DNA of 64,000 nt from Actinomycetota bacterium (GTDB lineage: Bacteria > Actinomycetota > Coriobacteriia > Anaerosomatales > Anaerosomataceae), in the NCBI GenBank assembly GCA_009668945.1, contig SBEH01000001.1, forward strand, positions 179,766 to 243,765. Direction: 5' to 3'. Position 1 is the stretch's first letter. Each line of letters begins with the position of its first letter. The translations under genes and the position numbers were made by a program. The notes under the pieces are model-generated. The model saw only the letters and a list, made by a program, of their open reading frames with translations, ran no database searches and was not told where the DNA came from. Of the stretch, positions 34,021 through 44,118 are shown piece after piece.

Positions 34021-34266
34021 TCAGGCGCCCGGACGGTACACCAGCATCAAGAGCAGCGCAGTAAGCCCGTATCCTGCGGCAAACCCGATCGTGATGCGGT
34101 CCAGGTTCTTCTCGATCAGTCCCGTGCCGGTTGCCGATGCCGGGAGGCCGGCACCGAACAGGGAGGAGACTCCGGTGCCCTTGCCCGAGTGCAGCAGAAC
34201 GAATACAACCAGCCCAATAGCGCATATCACGTGGATAGCGATGGCGATATATGCAACAACTTCCAC
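34021..34266 (-). CDS. secG: SecG protein-export translocase subunit
   Basis: 81 aa with two TM helices (AYIAIAIHVICAIGLVVFVLL and ITIGFAAGYGLTALLLMLVY) and the SecG central loop HSGKGTGVSSLFGAG with LEKNLDR-type region before TM2. It assists the SecYEG channel. GTG 34264-34266 with GAGGAG upstream; the in-frame 30-residue extension is not typical for SecG. Position after the glycolytic genes is the common actinobacterial and Gram-positive order. Confidence 0.92.
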   Translation of the reverse strand: MEVVAYIAIAIHVICAIGLVVFVLLHSGKGTGVSSLFGAGLPASATGTGLIEKNLDRITIGFAAGYGLTALLLMLVYRPGA

Positions 34267-34328
34267 AACGGTCTCCTCGGTAGGTGCGTGCCGGTACGAC
34301 GAGGCTTGTCGAGGCAAGCGTCGAGAGT

Positions 34329-35861
34329 CTAGCGCAGGAGCGACTTGCCCGTCCACTCGGCAGGGGGCTCGATTCCCAGCAGTCCGAGTACAGACGGCGC
34401 CACGTCGGCCAGAATGCCGCCGTCAGCCACGGTCGCCACGTCGTCGGATACGCATATGAACGGCACGTCGGCCAGCGTGTGCGCGGTGAAAGCGCCCCCG
34501 CCTTGCGGGTCGACCATCTGGTCTGCGTTGCCGTGATCCGCGGTGACGATCGCGGAACCGCCCCTGTCCCGGACAGCACCGACGACCGCGCCGACACCCG
34601 CATCTACCGCCTCGACCGCGGCCACCGCCGCCTCGAGGACCCCGGTGTGTCCGACCATGTCGCAGTTGGCGTAGTTCACCACGTAGAAGCCAGCCTGGTC
34701 CTCGGAGATGGCCTCCACCAGCCGAGTGGTGACCTCGGGCGCACTCATCTCCGGCTGAAGATCGTACGTGGGAACCTTGGGACTCGGGACGAGGATCCGC
34801 TCTTCCCCGGCCTTCGGAGCCTCGGCGCCGCCGTTGAGGAAGAATGTCACGTGCGCGTACTTCTCGGTCTCGGCGATGTGCAACTGCTTGACTCCGGCAT
34901 CCGCGATGACGTCCGCCAGCACACAGCACGGAAGGTCCTTCGGGAAGGCGACCGGCGCGGGAATCGTGGGGTCGTACTCGGTCAGGCAGACGAAGCGGAC
35001 TTCCGGCCACACACGCCGCGCGAACCCGCCGAAATCCGGATCCACGAACGCCCGCGTGATCTCTCGCGCCCGGTCGGGCCTGAAGTTGAAGAAGATCAGT
35101 GCGTCCCCGTCGCCGATCGCGCCGATCGGTCTGGGGCCGTCGAACACGACCGCAGGCGCGACGAACTCGTCCGTGACGCCTCTGTCGTAGGAGGCGGCCA
35201 CGGCCGCCGCGCCGGTCATCGCCGGCTCACCCTCGCCGAGTACGATCGCGCGCCATGCCCGTTCCACGCGCTCCCACCGGTTGTCGCGATCCATCGCATA
35301 GTAGCGGCCCATCACGGAAGCGACCCGACCAACGCCGATGCCTGCGAGAATGCCCTCGAGAGCTTCGACGTACCCGAGGCCGCTTGACGGCGGCACGTCG
35401 CGGCCATCCAGGAACGCGTGGACGAACACGCGCGTCGCGCCTCTCTGCGCGGCCATGCGCACCAGCGCGCAAAGGTGCTCCTGGTGGCTGTGTACCCCGC
35501 CGTCGGACACCAGCCCCATGAAGTGCACGGCACCGCCATCGGCAACGGCGCCGTCGATCGCCTCGGCGAGCACCCGGTTGCCGAACAGGCTGCCGTCCTC
35601 GATCGCCTTGTCGATCCGCGTGAGCTCCTGATACACGATGCGTCCGGCACCGATGTTGAGATGCCCGACCTCCGAGTTCCCCATCTGTCCCTCGGGCAGT
35701 CCGACCGCGCGCCCGCTAGCGCGCAGCGTCGTGTGCGGGAAGTGCGCGAACAGCGCGTCGAGGTTGGGTGTGCGTGCCAGCGAGATGGCGTTGGCGGGAC
35801 CGGGGGCAGACATCCCGAACCCGTCCATCACGATGAGTGCTACGGGCGGGCGACCGGGCAC
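34329..35861 (-). CDS. gpmI: 2,3-bisphosphoglycerate-independent phosphoglycerate mutase
   Basis: 510 aa, standard length. Converts 3- to 2-phosphoglycerate with two Mn ions and a serine phospho-intermediate. N-terminal metal site LIVMDGFGMS, the catalytic serine in GQMGNSEVGHLNIGAG, DGRDVPPSSG in the transferase domain and the C-terminal metal site VTADHGNADQM with AHT. It begins immediately after the tpiA stop codon. Confidence 0.96.
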   Translation of the reverse strand: MPGRPPVALIVMDGFGMSAPGPANAISLARTPNLDALFAHFPHTTLRASGRAVGLPEGQMGNSEVGHLNIGAGRIVYQELTRIDKAIEDGSLFGNRVLAEAIDGAVADGGAVHFMGLVSDGGVHSHQEHLCALVRMAAQRGATRVFVHAFLDGRDVPPSSGLGYVEALEGILAGIGVGRVASVMGRYYAMDRDNRWERVERAWRAIVLGEGEPAMTGAAAVAASYDRGVTDEFVAPAVVFDGPRPIGAIGDGDALIFFNFRPDRAREITRAFVDPDFGGFARRVWPEVRFVCLTEYDPTIPAPVAFPKDLPCCVLADVIADAGVKQLHIAETEKYAHVTFFLNGGAEAPKAGEERILVPSPKVPTYDLQPEMSAPEVTTRLVEAISEDQAGFYVVNYANCDMVGHTGVLEAAVAAVEAVDAGVGAVVGAVRDRGGSAIVTADHGNADQMVDPQGGGAFTAHTLADVPFICVSDDVATVADGGILADVAPSVLGLLGIEPPAEWTGKSLLR

Positions 35862-36629
35862 CTAGAGAGCCGCCTTCACGATGTCGGCGAACGAGTCGGC
35901 CTTGAGAGCCGCGCCCCCAACCAGGCCGCCGTCGATATCAGGCTCGCTGAAGAACATCCGCGCGTTCTCGGCCTTCACCGACCCGCCGTACAGCACGCGT
36001 ACCGCCATTGCCGCCGGTGGTCCGTACATCGCCCCGACGGTCGCGCGAATCGTGCGGCACACGTCGTTCGCGGCTTCGGGCGTCGGCGTGCGGCCGGTGC
36101 CGATGGCCCAGATCGGCTCGTAGGCGATCACGAGCTCCGCGGCTTCGGCGGTGTCGAGCCCTGCCGCACCCTCCATGATCTGCTTCCGCACGAAGGACTC
36201 CGTCTCGAGCGCGTCGCGTGTGGCCAGGCTCTCGCCGCAGCACATGATGGGCACCATGCCGGCGGCGAATACCGCCTTCACCTTGCGGTTGACGGTCTCG
36301 TTCGTCTCGCCGAAGTACTCGCGCCGTTCCGAATGACCGACGATCACGTAGTCGCAGCGAAGCTCGGTCAACATCCGGGGGGCGATGGCCCCCGTGAAGG
36401 CGCCTTCCGACTCCCAGTGAACATCCTGCGCGCCGAGCTTGAGCTTCAGATGGTCCAGCTCGATGACCGTGGAGACGGCCTTCAGGCCGGTGAACGGCGG
36501 ACAGACGGCGACCTCCACCTCGTCCCAGTCGTCGCTCACACGCGGCGCCAGGTCTTCCACGAGGGCCGCGCCTTCGCCCGAGGTCGTGTACATCTTCCAG
36601 TTGCCGGCAACCAGCATTCGGCGATCCAT
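35862..36629 (-). CDS. tpiA: Triose-phosphate isomerase
   Basis: 255 aa TIM barrel. Substrate Lys in VAGNWKMYTT, electrophile His in VIVGHSERREYFGE, catalytic Glu in IAYEPIWAIGTG and phosphate-gripping VLYGGSVKAENA. Interconverts dihydroxyacetone phosphate and glyceraldehyde 3-phosphate. The gene lies 11 bp after pgk and touches gpmI. Confidence 0.97.
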   Translation of the reverse strand: MDRRMLVAGNWKMYTTSGEGAALVEDLAPRVSDDWDEVEVAVCPPFTGLKAVSTVIELDHLKLKLGAQDVHWESEGAFTGAIAPRMLTELRCDYVIVGHSERREYFGETNETVNRKVKAVFAAGMVPIMCCGESLATRDALETESFVRKQIMEGAAGLDTAEAAELVIAYEPIWAIGTGRTPTPEAANDVCRTIRATVGAMYGPPAAMAVRVLYGGSVKAENARMFFSEPDIDGGLVGGAALKADSFADIVKAAL

Positions 36630-36640
36630 CTTGAGGCCCC

Positions 36641-37828
36641 CTACTTGTCCAGGAGGGCGTCGACGCCTGGAAGCGCCGCTCCCTCAAGCAGCTTCATCGA
36701 AGCGCCGCCGCCTGTGGAGACGAAAGTGACGCGCTCCTCGAGGTTGAACTTCTTGAGCGCGGCCACGGAGTCGCCGCCCCCCACGAGCGACACGGCGCGG
36801 TTGTTCCGGCCGACGGCTACCGCGACCTCCTTCGTGCCGGTCTCGAAGGGCGTCATCTCGAACACGCCCATCGGGCCGTTCCAGAAGATCGTCTTCGCCG
36901 AGGCGATCTCGCCCTTGTAGAGCTCGACCGTACTCGGACCGATGTCGAGACCCATCATCCTCTTCGGGATCTCCTGCCGGCCGACGACGCGAGTCTCGGC
37001 GTCTTCGGTCATCTCGGATGCGATCACGAAGTCGGTCGGAAGGATCAGGTCGGCGCCCTTGTCGCGCGCCTTCTCGAGCATCTTCTTCGCGGGTTCGACC
37101 CAGTCGGTCTCGACGATCGAGTCGCCGACCTCGAGTCCCTTGGCCACGAGGAAGGTGAATGCCATGCCGCCACCGATGAGCAGCACATCGCAGCAGTCGA
37201 TGAGCTTGTCTATGACGCCGAACTTGTCGCTGACCTTCGACCCTCCGAGTATCGCCACGAACGGCCGGTCCGGATCCGAGAGCATCCCGGTGAGCGTCTC
37301 GATTTCGCGCGCGAGGAGCATGCCCGCGTATGCGGGCAGGTAAGCTGCCACGCCGGCCGTGGAAGCGTGTGCGCGGTGCGCCGCCCCGAAGGCGTCGTTG
37401 ACGTAGATGTCGCCGAGCGCCGCCAGTCTCTTCGCGAACTCGGGGTCGTTCGACTTCTCGCCCGGGTCGAAGCGCACGTTCTCGAGCATGAGGATCTCGC
37501 CGTCGATCATGCGCGAGACGGCCTCTTCGGCCTCTTCACCGACGATCTCCGGTGAGAACGCCACGTTGCGCCCGATGAGACGCTGCAGGGACCGGCGAAC
37601 GGGCTTCAGCGAGTACTGCGGGTCCGGCGCGCCGCTGGGACGTCCGAGGTGGCTCATCAGCACGACCCGCGCGTGATGGTCGATGAGGTAGCGGATCGTC
37701 GGCAGCGCGGCCCGGATGCGTGTGTCGTCGGCAACGGCACCTTCGGCGAGAGGGACATTGAAGTCGACTCGCACCAGCACGCGCTTCCCGCGGACGTCTA
37801 CGTCCTTCACGGTCTTCTTGGCGAACAT
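36641..37828 (-). CDS. pgk: Phosphoglycerate kinase
   Basis: 395 aa. RVLVRVDFNVPLAEG, SHLGRPSG, FGAAHRAHAST, LGGSKVSDK, WNGPMGVFE and GGGDSVAAL are the family blocks in order. Transfers phosphate from 1,3-bisphosphoglycerate to ADP. Start ATG 37826-37828 after GGGAGGG. The 52-residue upstream extension of the frame is not protein-like. It lies 107 bp after gap in the same direction. Confidence 0.97.
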   Translation of the reverse strand: MFAKKTVKDVDVRGKRVLVRVDFNVPLAEGAVADDTRIRAALPTIRYLIDHHARVVLMSHLGRPSGAPDPQYSLKPVRRSLQRLIGRNVAFSPEIVGEEAEEAVSRMIDGEILMLENVRFDPGEKSNDPEFAKRLAALGDIYVNDAFGAAHRAHASTAGVAAYLPAYAGMLLAREIETLTGMLSDPDRPFVAILGGSKVSDKFGVIDKLIDCCDVLLIGGGMAFTFLVAKGLEVGDSIVETDWVEPAKKMLEKARDKGADLILPTDFVIASEMTEDAETRVVGRQEIPKRMMGLDIGPSTVELYKGEIASAKTIFWNGPMGVFEMTPFETGTKEVAVAVGRNNRAVSLVGGGDSVAALKKFNLEERVTFVSTGGGASMKLLEGAALPGVDALLDK

Positions 37829-37935
37829 GCGCCCTCCCGGCAGACGAATCGAGGTCCCGGCATGCGGTCGGAGGCCCCAGCCCCCTTCTACCAGTGAGGC
37901 GCTCACGAAGGGCGCCTCACGACGATCCTCGCTAC

Positions 37936-39052
<1,117 letters not shown>

Positions 39053-39059
39053 AGAGTAC

Positions 39060-39986
39060 CTACCCGTCTTCGGCCAGTTCCTCCAGGCGACGGATACGGT
39101 GGTACACCGCCGACTTCGAAAGGGGCGGATCGGCCAGCTCGCCGAGCTCCCGCAGGCTCACGTCGGGGTACTCCAGCCGCAGGAGCGCTATCTCCCTGAG
39201 CGCCGGCGGAAGTGCGTCGAGCCCTCGCGCTCTGTCAAGGAACCGGACCGCGGCCACCTGCTCGGCTGCCGCCATGGCGGTCTTCTGCAGGTTGGCGGTC
39301 TCTGCGTTCACGAGGCGGTTCACGTCGTTGCGCATCTCTTTCAAGATGCGAACGTCTTCGGTCCTCAGCAGCGCGCGATGCGCTCCGACAAGAGCGAGGA
39401 ATGTCACGATGGGCTCCGCGCCCTTGAGATAGACCGCGTACGCGCCGCGCCGCGTGGTCATCCGCGCGCCGATACCGAACCGTCGCATCAGCGCGACCAG
39501 ATCGTCCGCGATCGGCTCGGACTCGGCCGTCAGCTCGAAGTGGAAGTCCCCGTGCGGATCGGCGACGAACCCGCCTCCGAGGAACATCCCGCGAAGGTAC
39601 GCGATCGCGCAGCAGTCCTTCTTCACCAGCCACGACGGCACCTCGTACAGCGGCGAATGGTCCGCATCCAGGACGCCGAGTTCCGACAGCGCACCGGCAA
39701 GCCCCGGCTGGTCGATCACCGTGATCAGGTAGTTGTTCGATTTGTGCAGCACCGAGCGGCGTACCGTCAGCTCGGTGGTGAGATCGAAGACCGAGCGGAG
39801 CAGCTTGATCACCTTGCGCGCGACCGGCGCGGTCTCGGTGGCGATCTCCAGACGCATCCGACCGCTGCCGGTGTAGTGCAGTGTCCCCTCGACACGCACG
39901 AGCGCCGAAAGCTCCGCACGGGCACAACAGGGCTTCCTGTTCTCAACGCGAGCCAGCTCCTCCTTGACCTCGGCGGTGAAGGACAT
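39060..39986 (-). CDS. whiA: WhiA-type DNA-binding regulator
   Basis: 308 aa. N-terminal degenerate LAGLIDADG homing-endonuclease fold (AYLRGMFLGGGFVADP) and C-terminal helix-turn-helix (SLRELGELADPPLSKSAVYHR). WhiA controls division and sporulation genes in streptomycetes and related processes in other Gram-positives. ATG 39984-39986 shares a base with the yvcK stop (TGATG). Two in-frame GTG codons just upstream are alternatives. Confidence 0.95.
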   Translation of the reverse strand: MSFTAEVKEELARVENRKPCCARAELSALVRVEGTLHYTGSGRMRLEIATETAPVARKVIKLLRSVFDLTTELTVRRSVLHKSNNYLITVIDQPGLAGALSELGVLDADHSPLYEVPSWLVKKDCCAIAYLRGMFLGGGFVADPHGDFHFELTAESEPIADDLVALMRRFGIGARMTTRRGAYAVYLKGAEPIVTFLALVGAHRALLRTEDVRILKEMRNDVNRLVNAETANLQKTAMAAAEQVAAVRFLDRARGLDALPPALREIALLRLEYPDVSLRELGELADPPLSKSAVYHRIRRLEELAEDG

Positions 39987-40909
39987 CACCACACCCCGCC
40001 CAGAGCCGAGAAGAGCCGATCGGGATCGTGCCGCATCGGGTTCGCGCGGTCCGCAAGATCGGCCGAGACCGCCCGGATGCCGAGCGCCTCGATGCGCGCG
40101 ACCGCCTCAAGACCCCCGGTGACGTGCGTGCCGTGCTCGGGATCGGTCGACGAGTCGACCAGCGCCACGTCGATCGCACCGGCCAGGCCGTGCCGCATGA
40201 GCGCGTCGACGTGGTCGGCGGCATTCATGCCGGTGGTCTCACCGCGCAGATTGCCTACGTTGCAGACGTAGATCGCCGTGGCGGTGCTCTCGCGCACAGC
40301 CTTGATTATCCCGTCGACGAGGAAGTTGGGGATGATGCTCGTGAACAGGCTCCCCGGTCCGATCAAGATGACGTCCGCGGCCTGCAAGGCCTCGAGTGCA
40401 GGCGTGTACGCTGGCACGGACGTCAGGTCGAGGCTGACCGTTGTGATCGGGCCCTCGCTCTCGGCAACGTTCGCCTGTCCCCTGACCAGACGGCCCGCCG
40501 AGTCGCGACCGGAGAGCACTACGTCAGCGAGCGTGGAGGGCAGCACCCGGCCGCGCACGCCGAGCAGCCTCCCCGCCTCCTCCACGGCCTCCGCGAAGCC
40601 TCCCTCGAGGTCGGCCAGTGCGGCAATGATGAGATTGCCAAGCGCGTGACCTGCCAGGCCCTCGCCCTCGGCAAAGCGATACTGGAACACCCGCGCGAGC
40701 TCGTTCCCGGGCTCTGCGAGCGCGGCGAGGCAGTTGCGGATGTCGCCGGGCGGGAGCATCCCGAGTTCGCGGCGCAAGTGTCCGGAGCTGCCACCGTCAT
40801 CGGCGACGGTCACCACGGCGGTCGGGTCGAAGCCGCCGCGCAACAGGCAGCCTAGGACGAGCGGGAGTCCGGTACCACCGCCGATGGCGACCGCCTTGCG
40901 GGGAGACAT
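39986..40909 (-). CDS. yvcK: YvcK/CofD-like protein (gluconeogenesis factor)
   Basis: 307 aa. VAIGGGTGLPLVLGCL, VADDGGSSGHLRRELGM and PPGDIRNCLAAL are the UDP-sugar-binding blocks of YvcK; LIGPGSLFTSIIPN and NGRGETTG-type region follow. YvcK binds UDP-GlcNAc and helps set cell-wall synthesis and carbon flow. Start overlaps the rapZ stop and its end overlaps the whiA start, so all three are coupled. Confidence 0.94.
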   Translation of the reverse strand: MSPRKAVAIGGGTGLPLVLGCLLRGGFDPTAVVTVADDGGSSGHLRRELGMLPPGDIRNCLAALAEPGNELARVFQYRFAEGEGLAGHALGNLIIAALADLEGGFAEAVEEAGRLLGVRGRVLPSTLADVVLSGRDSAGRLVRGQANVAESEGPITTVSLDLTSVPAYTPALEALQAADVILIGPGSLFTSIIPNFLVDGIIKAVRESTATAIYVCNVGNLRGETTGMNAADHVDALMRHGLAGAIDVALVDSSTDPEHGTHVTGGLEAVARIEALGIRAVSADLADRANPMRHDPDRLFSALGGVW

Positions 40910-41820
40910 CAGCGCTCCCGGTCCTTGGTGATGTCCCGGTGCGTGGTCGAGGTAGCGTAGCCGAGCGAGCGCAGGAACTCGGCGGTCCGCTCGGAGAGGA
41001 CGACACTCCGATGCTGCCCGCCGGTACAGCCGAGGCCGATCGTCAGATGCGACTTCCCTTCGGCAAGGTAGTTGGGAAGCAGGAACTCGAGAAGCGCGAA
41101 CCAGCGGTCGCAGAAGACCGCGGTCTCTGCCTTGTCGAGCACGAACTGACGCACCGGGCGCTCGAGGCCGGTCTTGGCCTTGAGTCGGGCGATGTAGAAC
41201 GGGTTCGGGAGGAATCGGACGTCCATCACGATGTCGGCGTCGATGGGCAGACCGTACTTGAAGCCGAAGGACACGAGGGCCACGGAGAGCTGCCCTTCCG
41301 AGCCTACCGCCGCGAACGACTCGCGTATGACGGCGCGCAGCTCCTGCGGCCGCAGCTCGGTGGTGTCGATGATGAGGTCCGCGCGGTCGCGGACCGCCTC
41401 GAGCGCCTTCCGCTCGGCGGCGATGCCCGCGCTCAGAGACCCGGACTCGGCAAGCGGATGCCGGCGGCGTGTCTCTTTGAACCGCCGGAGCAGTGTGCGC
41501 TCCTCGGCAGTGAGGAACAGGATGCGGAACGGATGGCCCTGCGCCTCGAGCTTCTCGAGCTCGCCCACGAGGTCCTGGAAGAACAGGCCGCCGCGGACGT
41601 CGCAGACGACGGCCATCTTGCGCGCGCCGTGGCTCTGCAGAGCCGTGAGGGACACGATCTGGCTGATAAGCGCCGGAGGCAGGTTGTCGATGCAGAAGTA
41701 GCCGAGGTCCTCGAAAGTGTGAACGGCCTCGCTGCGGCCGGCGCCGGACATTCCCGTGATGAGCACCAGGTCGCTCTCGGCGACGGACTGCATCTCGCCG
41801 GTGGACGTGTCCTCAGCCAT
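40909..41820 (-). CDS. rapZ: RapZ/YvcJ-family nucleotide-binding protein
   Basis: 303 aa. P-loop LITGMSGAGRSEAVHTFEDLG with Arg in place of the Walker Lys, as in other actinobacterial members, then FCIDNLPPALI, and the C-terminal GLGCTGGQHRSVVLSE that binds the amino sugar in RapZ. In Enterobacteria RapZ guides RNase E to small RNAs for GlmS control; the Gram-positive role is less clear. First gene of the rapZ-yvcK-whiA unit. Confidence 0.94.
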   Translation of the reverse strand: MAEDTSTGEMQSVAESDLVLITGMSGAGRSEAVHTFEDLGYFCIDNLPPALISQIVSLTALQSHGARKMAVVCDVRGGLFFQDLVGELEKLEAQGHPFRILFLTAEERTLLRRFKETRRRHPLAESGSLSAGIAAERKALEAVRDRADLIIDTTELRPQELRAVIRESFAAVGSEGQLSVALVSFGFKYGLPIDADIVMDVRFLPNPFYIARLKAKTGLERPVRQFVLDKAETAVFCDRWFALLEFLLPNYLAEGKSHLTIGLGCTGGQHRSVVLSERTAEFLRSLGYATSTTHRDITKDRER

Positions 41821-41829
41821 GACCGGCGC

Positions 41830-42186
41830 CTACTCCTTCTTGCCCTCGGTCAGCCCGCCGACGACCGAGCTGACGATCGAGATGATCACCGACGCCGCCA
41901 CTGTCTGCAGGAAGCCGGTCGTGTGCACACCGTCGACGATTGCCGCCACGAGGTACAGCATCCCCGCGTTGATCACGAGCGCGAAGAGCCCGAGCGTGAG
42001 GATGGTGACCGGCAGCGCCAGCAGCTTGACGATCGGCTTGATGATGGCGTTCACCAGCGCGAGGACGATGGCGGCAACCACGGCGGCGGGCCAGAACGAG
42101 TCGACCTCGAGAAGCGAGCCGCCCGAGAGGTACGCGACGCCGAAGATGGCGGCTGCCGATGCGGCCATTCGGATCAGGAATCTCAT
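41830..42186 (-). CDS. Phage-holin superfamily IV (DUF) four-TM membrane protein
   Basis: 118 aa with four TM segments (MAASAAAIFGVAYLSGG, AAVVAAIVLALVNAIIKP, ILTLGLFALVINAGMLYLV, VAASVIISIVSSVVGG) and the motif NAIIKPIVKLLALPVT typical for the mycobacterial 4-TMS holin-like family. It is common in Actinobacteria and Firmicutes chromosomes and is not a sign of a prophage here. It lies 9 bp upstream of rapZ on the same strand. Confidence 0.85.
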   Translation of the reverse strand: MRFLIRMAASAAAIFGVAYLSGGSLLEVDSFWPAAVVAAIVLALVNAIIKPIVKLLALPVTILTLGLFALVINAGMLYLVAAIVDGVHTTGFLQTVAASVIISIVSSVVGGLTEGKKE

Positions 42187-42326
42187 GACACTCCTCCTTG
42201 TGGCACGGCGTGCGTGGATGCGTTCAGTATACCAGCGGCAACCCGCCAGACGGCATCTCCACGCGCGCCCTGCAACGATGCATACTGGCTAGGCACAGAT
42301 CACTGCGAACCAGAAGGGGATTCCTT

Positions 42327-42860
42327 TTGGAGTCTGCATTCACCAGCACACTCGCCGCAGCCCAAGCCGGCGCTGAGTGGGCCTGGACGACGATCTACCG
42401 CGACTACTCGCCGGCAGTTCTCCGGTATCTGCGCGGTCACGGAGCGCGTGAGGCCGAAGACCTGCTCGGGGAGGTGTTCGTGCAACTCGTGCGGGGCATC
42501 GAAGGCTTCCGCGGTGACGAGCGCGCCTTCCGGACCTGGGTGTTCATGATCGCCCACAACCGGCTCGTGGACGAGTGGCGGGCTGGTCGGAAGGCCGCGC
42601 TGCCGGTACCGGACGAAGTGATCCTCGCCCGAGGCGGCACGGCGGACGTGGAGGACGACGCCCTTCGCAACCTTGGCGACCGCCAGGTGATCGAGGTTCT
42701 CGAGAGCCTGAGTACCGGACAGCGCGACGTACTGTTCCTGCGACTGTTCGCGCGATTGACGATCGAGGAGACCGCCAGCGTCATGGGTAAGCGCCCGGGT
42801 GCCGTCAAGGCGCTCCAGGCGCGCGGCCTGGCCGCCATACGGCGAGGAATCTCGAGATAG
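42327..42860 (+). CDS. ECF-type RNA polymerase sigma factor
   Basis: 177 aa. Region 2 (WTTIYRDYSPAVLRYLRGHG, EDLLGEVFVQLVRGIEGF, FRTWVFMIAHNRLVDEWR) binds core and the -10. Region 4 (LSTGQRDVLFLRLFARLTIEETASVMGK and GAVKALQARGLAAI) binds the -35. TTG start 42327-42329 with AAGGGGA 8 nt upstream. The next two genes on this strand encode single-pass membrane proteins; the second has the layout of an anti-sigma factor. Probably responds to an envelope signal. Confidence 0.92.
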   Translation: MESAFTSTLAAAQAGAEWAWTTIYRDYSPAVLRYLRGHGAREAEDLLGEVFVQLVRGIEGFRGDERAFRTWVFMIAHNRLVDEWRAGRKAALPVPDEVILARGGTADVEDDALRNLGDRQVIEVLESLSTGQRDVLFLRLFARLTIEETASVMGKRPGAVKALQARGLAAIRRGISR

Positions 42861-42963
42861 GCCGTGACCTTTTGGACGTCGCGGTCGGTTACGGGGATGA
42901 GACGACGTGAGAGGCGAGGGCCGGCATGTCCGGCACTCGACGAGCGAAAGGAGCGTGTAGTCA

Positions 42964-43419
42964 GTGAACAGCCTACTTGGCACCACACTCGGGAAGATTG
43001 GGGCGATCGCGGTCGCCATCTCTGTCGCTTCGGCGGGCACGGCGTTCGCGGTCACCTCGGGTGTACTGCCGGATCCTGCGCAGGACGCGATTTCCGGCGC
43101 TGCGGAGACCGTAGGGATCGACATCCCCGACTCGGACGACCTCGACGACGACGATGAGGCCGATGAGGCCGACGAGGCCGATGACCTCGACGACGACGAC
43201 GAGGCCGATGAGGCCGACGAGGCCGATGACCTCGACGACGACGACGAGGCCGACGACGCCGACGATGACCTCGACGACGACGATGAGGCCGATGAGGCCG
43301 ACGACGCCGACGATGACCTCGACGACGACGATGAGGCCGATGAGGCCGACGACGCCGACGATGACCTCGACGACGACGATGAGGCCGATGAGGCCGATGA
43401 GGCCGACGAGACCGACTGA
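42964..43419 (+). CDS. Membrane-anchored Asp/Glu-rich repeat protein
   Basis: 151 aa. A short cytoplasmic start and hydrophobic segment (IGAIAVAISVASAGTAFAV) lead to GVLPDPAQDAISGAAETVGIDIP, which is closely similar to a segment of the next protein. The last 90 residues are six tandem acidic units of the form DLDDDDEADEADxAD, encoded by near-identical GAC/GAT/GAG repeats. Such a tail could bind divalent cations or act as an extracellular polyanion. GTG 42964 with AAAGGAG upstream. Second gene of the ECF unit. Function unknown. Confidence 0.75.
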   Translation: MNSLLGTTLGKIGAIAVAISVASAGTAFAVTSGVLPDPAQDAISGAAETVGIDIPDSDDLDDDDEADEADEADDLDDDDEADEADEADDLDDDDEADDADDDLDDDDEADEADDADDDLDDDDEADEADDADDDLDDDDEADEADEADETD

Positions 43420-43440
43420 CCAAGTGAGATCCAGCTGAGC

Positions 43441-44079
43441 GTGAGGAATGCTGTGAAGCGGCGCACAGACATCGCGGATGACCCTGTTCGGGACCTAGTG
43501 AGCCCGGAGACGGTCGGGGCGTTGCCCGAATCCGACGCCGTTTCACGGTTCGTGGGCGACGTGGACCGGCTCTTCCCGGAGGAATCCACCGCCTCGCTCG
43601 AAGCGCACCACATCCAGATGATGATCCAGGCTTCGTGCCCGTCGGTAGCAGGAACCCCCACTCACCCCGCTACCGACGGGCGCGGCCCCATTCGCGAGTC
43701 CCCGATATGGCGACGTTGGCCGGCATATGCTGCCGCTGCGATGGCGTTCGCCGCGCTCAGCGGAGTCGCGTATGCCGCATCCGAAGGCCTGCTGCCACCC
43801 GCGCTGCAGTCGGCTGTTTCGGCGAGCGCCGCCTCCGTGGGAATCGACGTACCGGCACACGCGCCGCTGACCGACACTGCCCCGCCTGCTGAAGCGAGCC
43901 CCGACGAGAGCCGGGAGCCCGAGGCTGTCACGGAACCGGAGGAAGAGGCCAGCCGCGAGGCATCGGCGGCGGCGGAAGAGACGAGCGAGCATGAGGCCGC
44001 CGATGATGGGGCGTCCGATGAGGAGCCCATTGCGGAGACCCCGGAGCCCGAATCTCCGCCTGCATCGGATAGCGACTAG
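43441..44079 (+). CDS. Putative anti-sigma/regulatory single-pass membrane protein
   Basis: 212 aa. Residues 1-88 are cytoplasmic and partly helical, a TM helix covers about 91-112 (WPAYAAAAMAFAALSGVAYAA), then GLLPPALQSAVSASAASVGIDVP, paralogous to the previous protein, and an acidic Glu/Pro/Ser tail. The order ECF sigma - acidic membrane protein - this protein suggests that the cytoplasmic part holds the sigma factor. No zinc-binding HxxxCxxC motif is present. Start at GTG 43441 or GTG 43453 (the latter with GAGGA nearby). Confidence 0.65.
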   Translation: MRNAVKRRTDIADDPVRDLVSPETVGALPESDAVSRFVGDVDRLFPEESTASLEAHHIQMMIQASCPSVAGTPTHPATDGRGPIRESPIWRRWPAYAAAAMAFAALSGVAYAASEGLLPPALQSAVSASAASVGIDVPAHAPLTDTAPPAEASPDESREPEAVTEPEEEASREASAAAEETSEHEAADDGASDEEPIAETPEPESPPASDSD

Positions 44080-44118
44080 CGCTTCGCGCCATCACCTGTG
44101 TCCGTCGCGTGTGGCGTG

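Noticed and set aside
41830..42186. Holin-like protein as evidence of a prophage
   Set aside because: This four-TM family is a normal chromosomal protein in Actinobacteria and no other phage gene is near.
43130..43419. Short tandem DNA repeats as a CRISPR array
   Set aside because: The units are contiguous coding repeats of Asp/Glu/Ala codons with no unique spacers.
42300..43661. Long Ser-rich minus-strand frame across the ECF region and acidic repeat
   Set aside because: It mirrors the GAC/GAG repeat and the sigma factor; the plus strand carries the domain motifs and ribosome sites.
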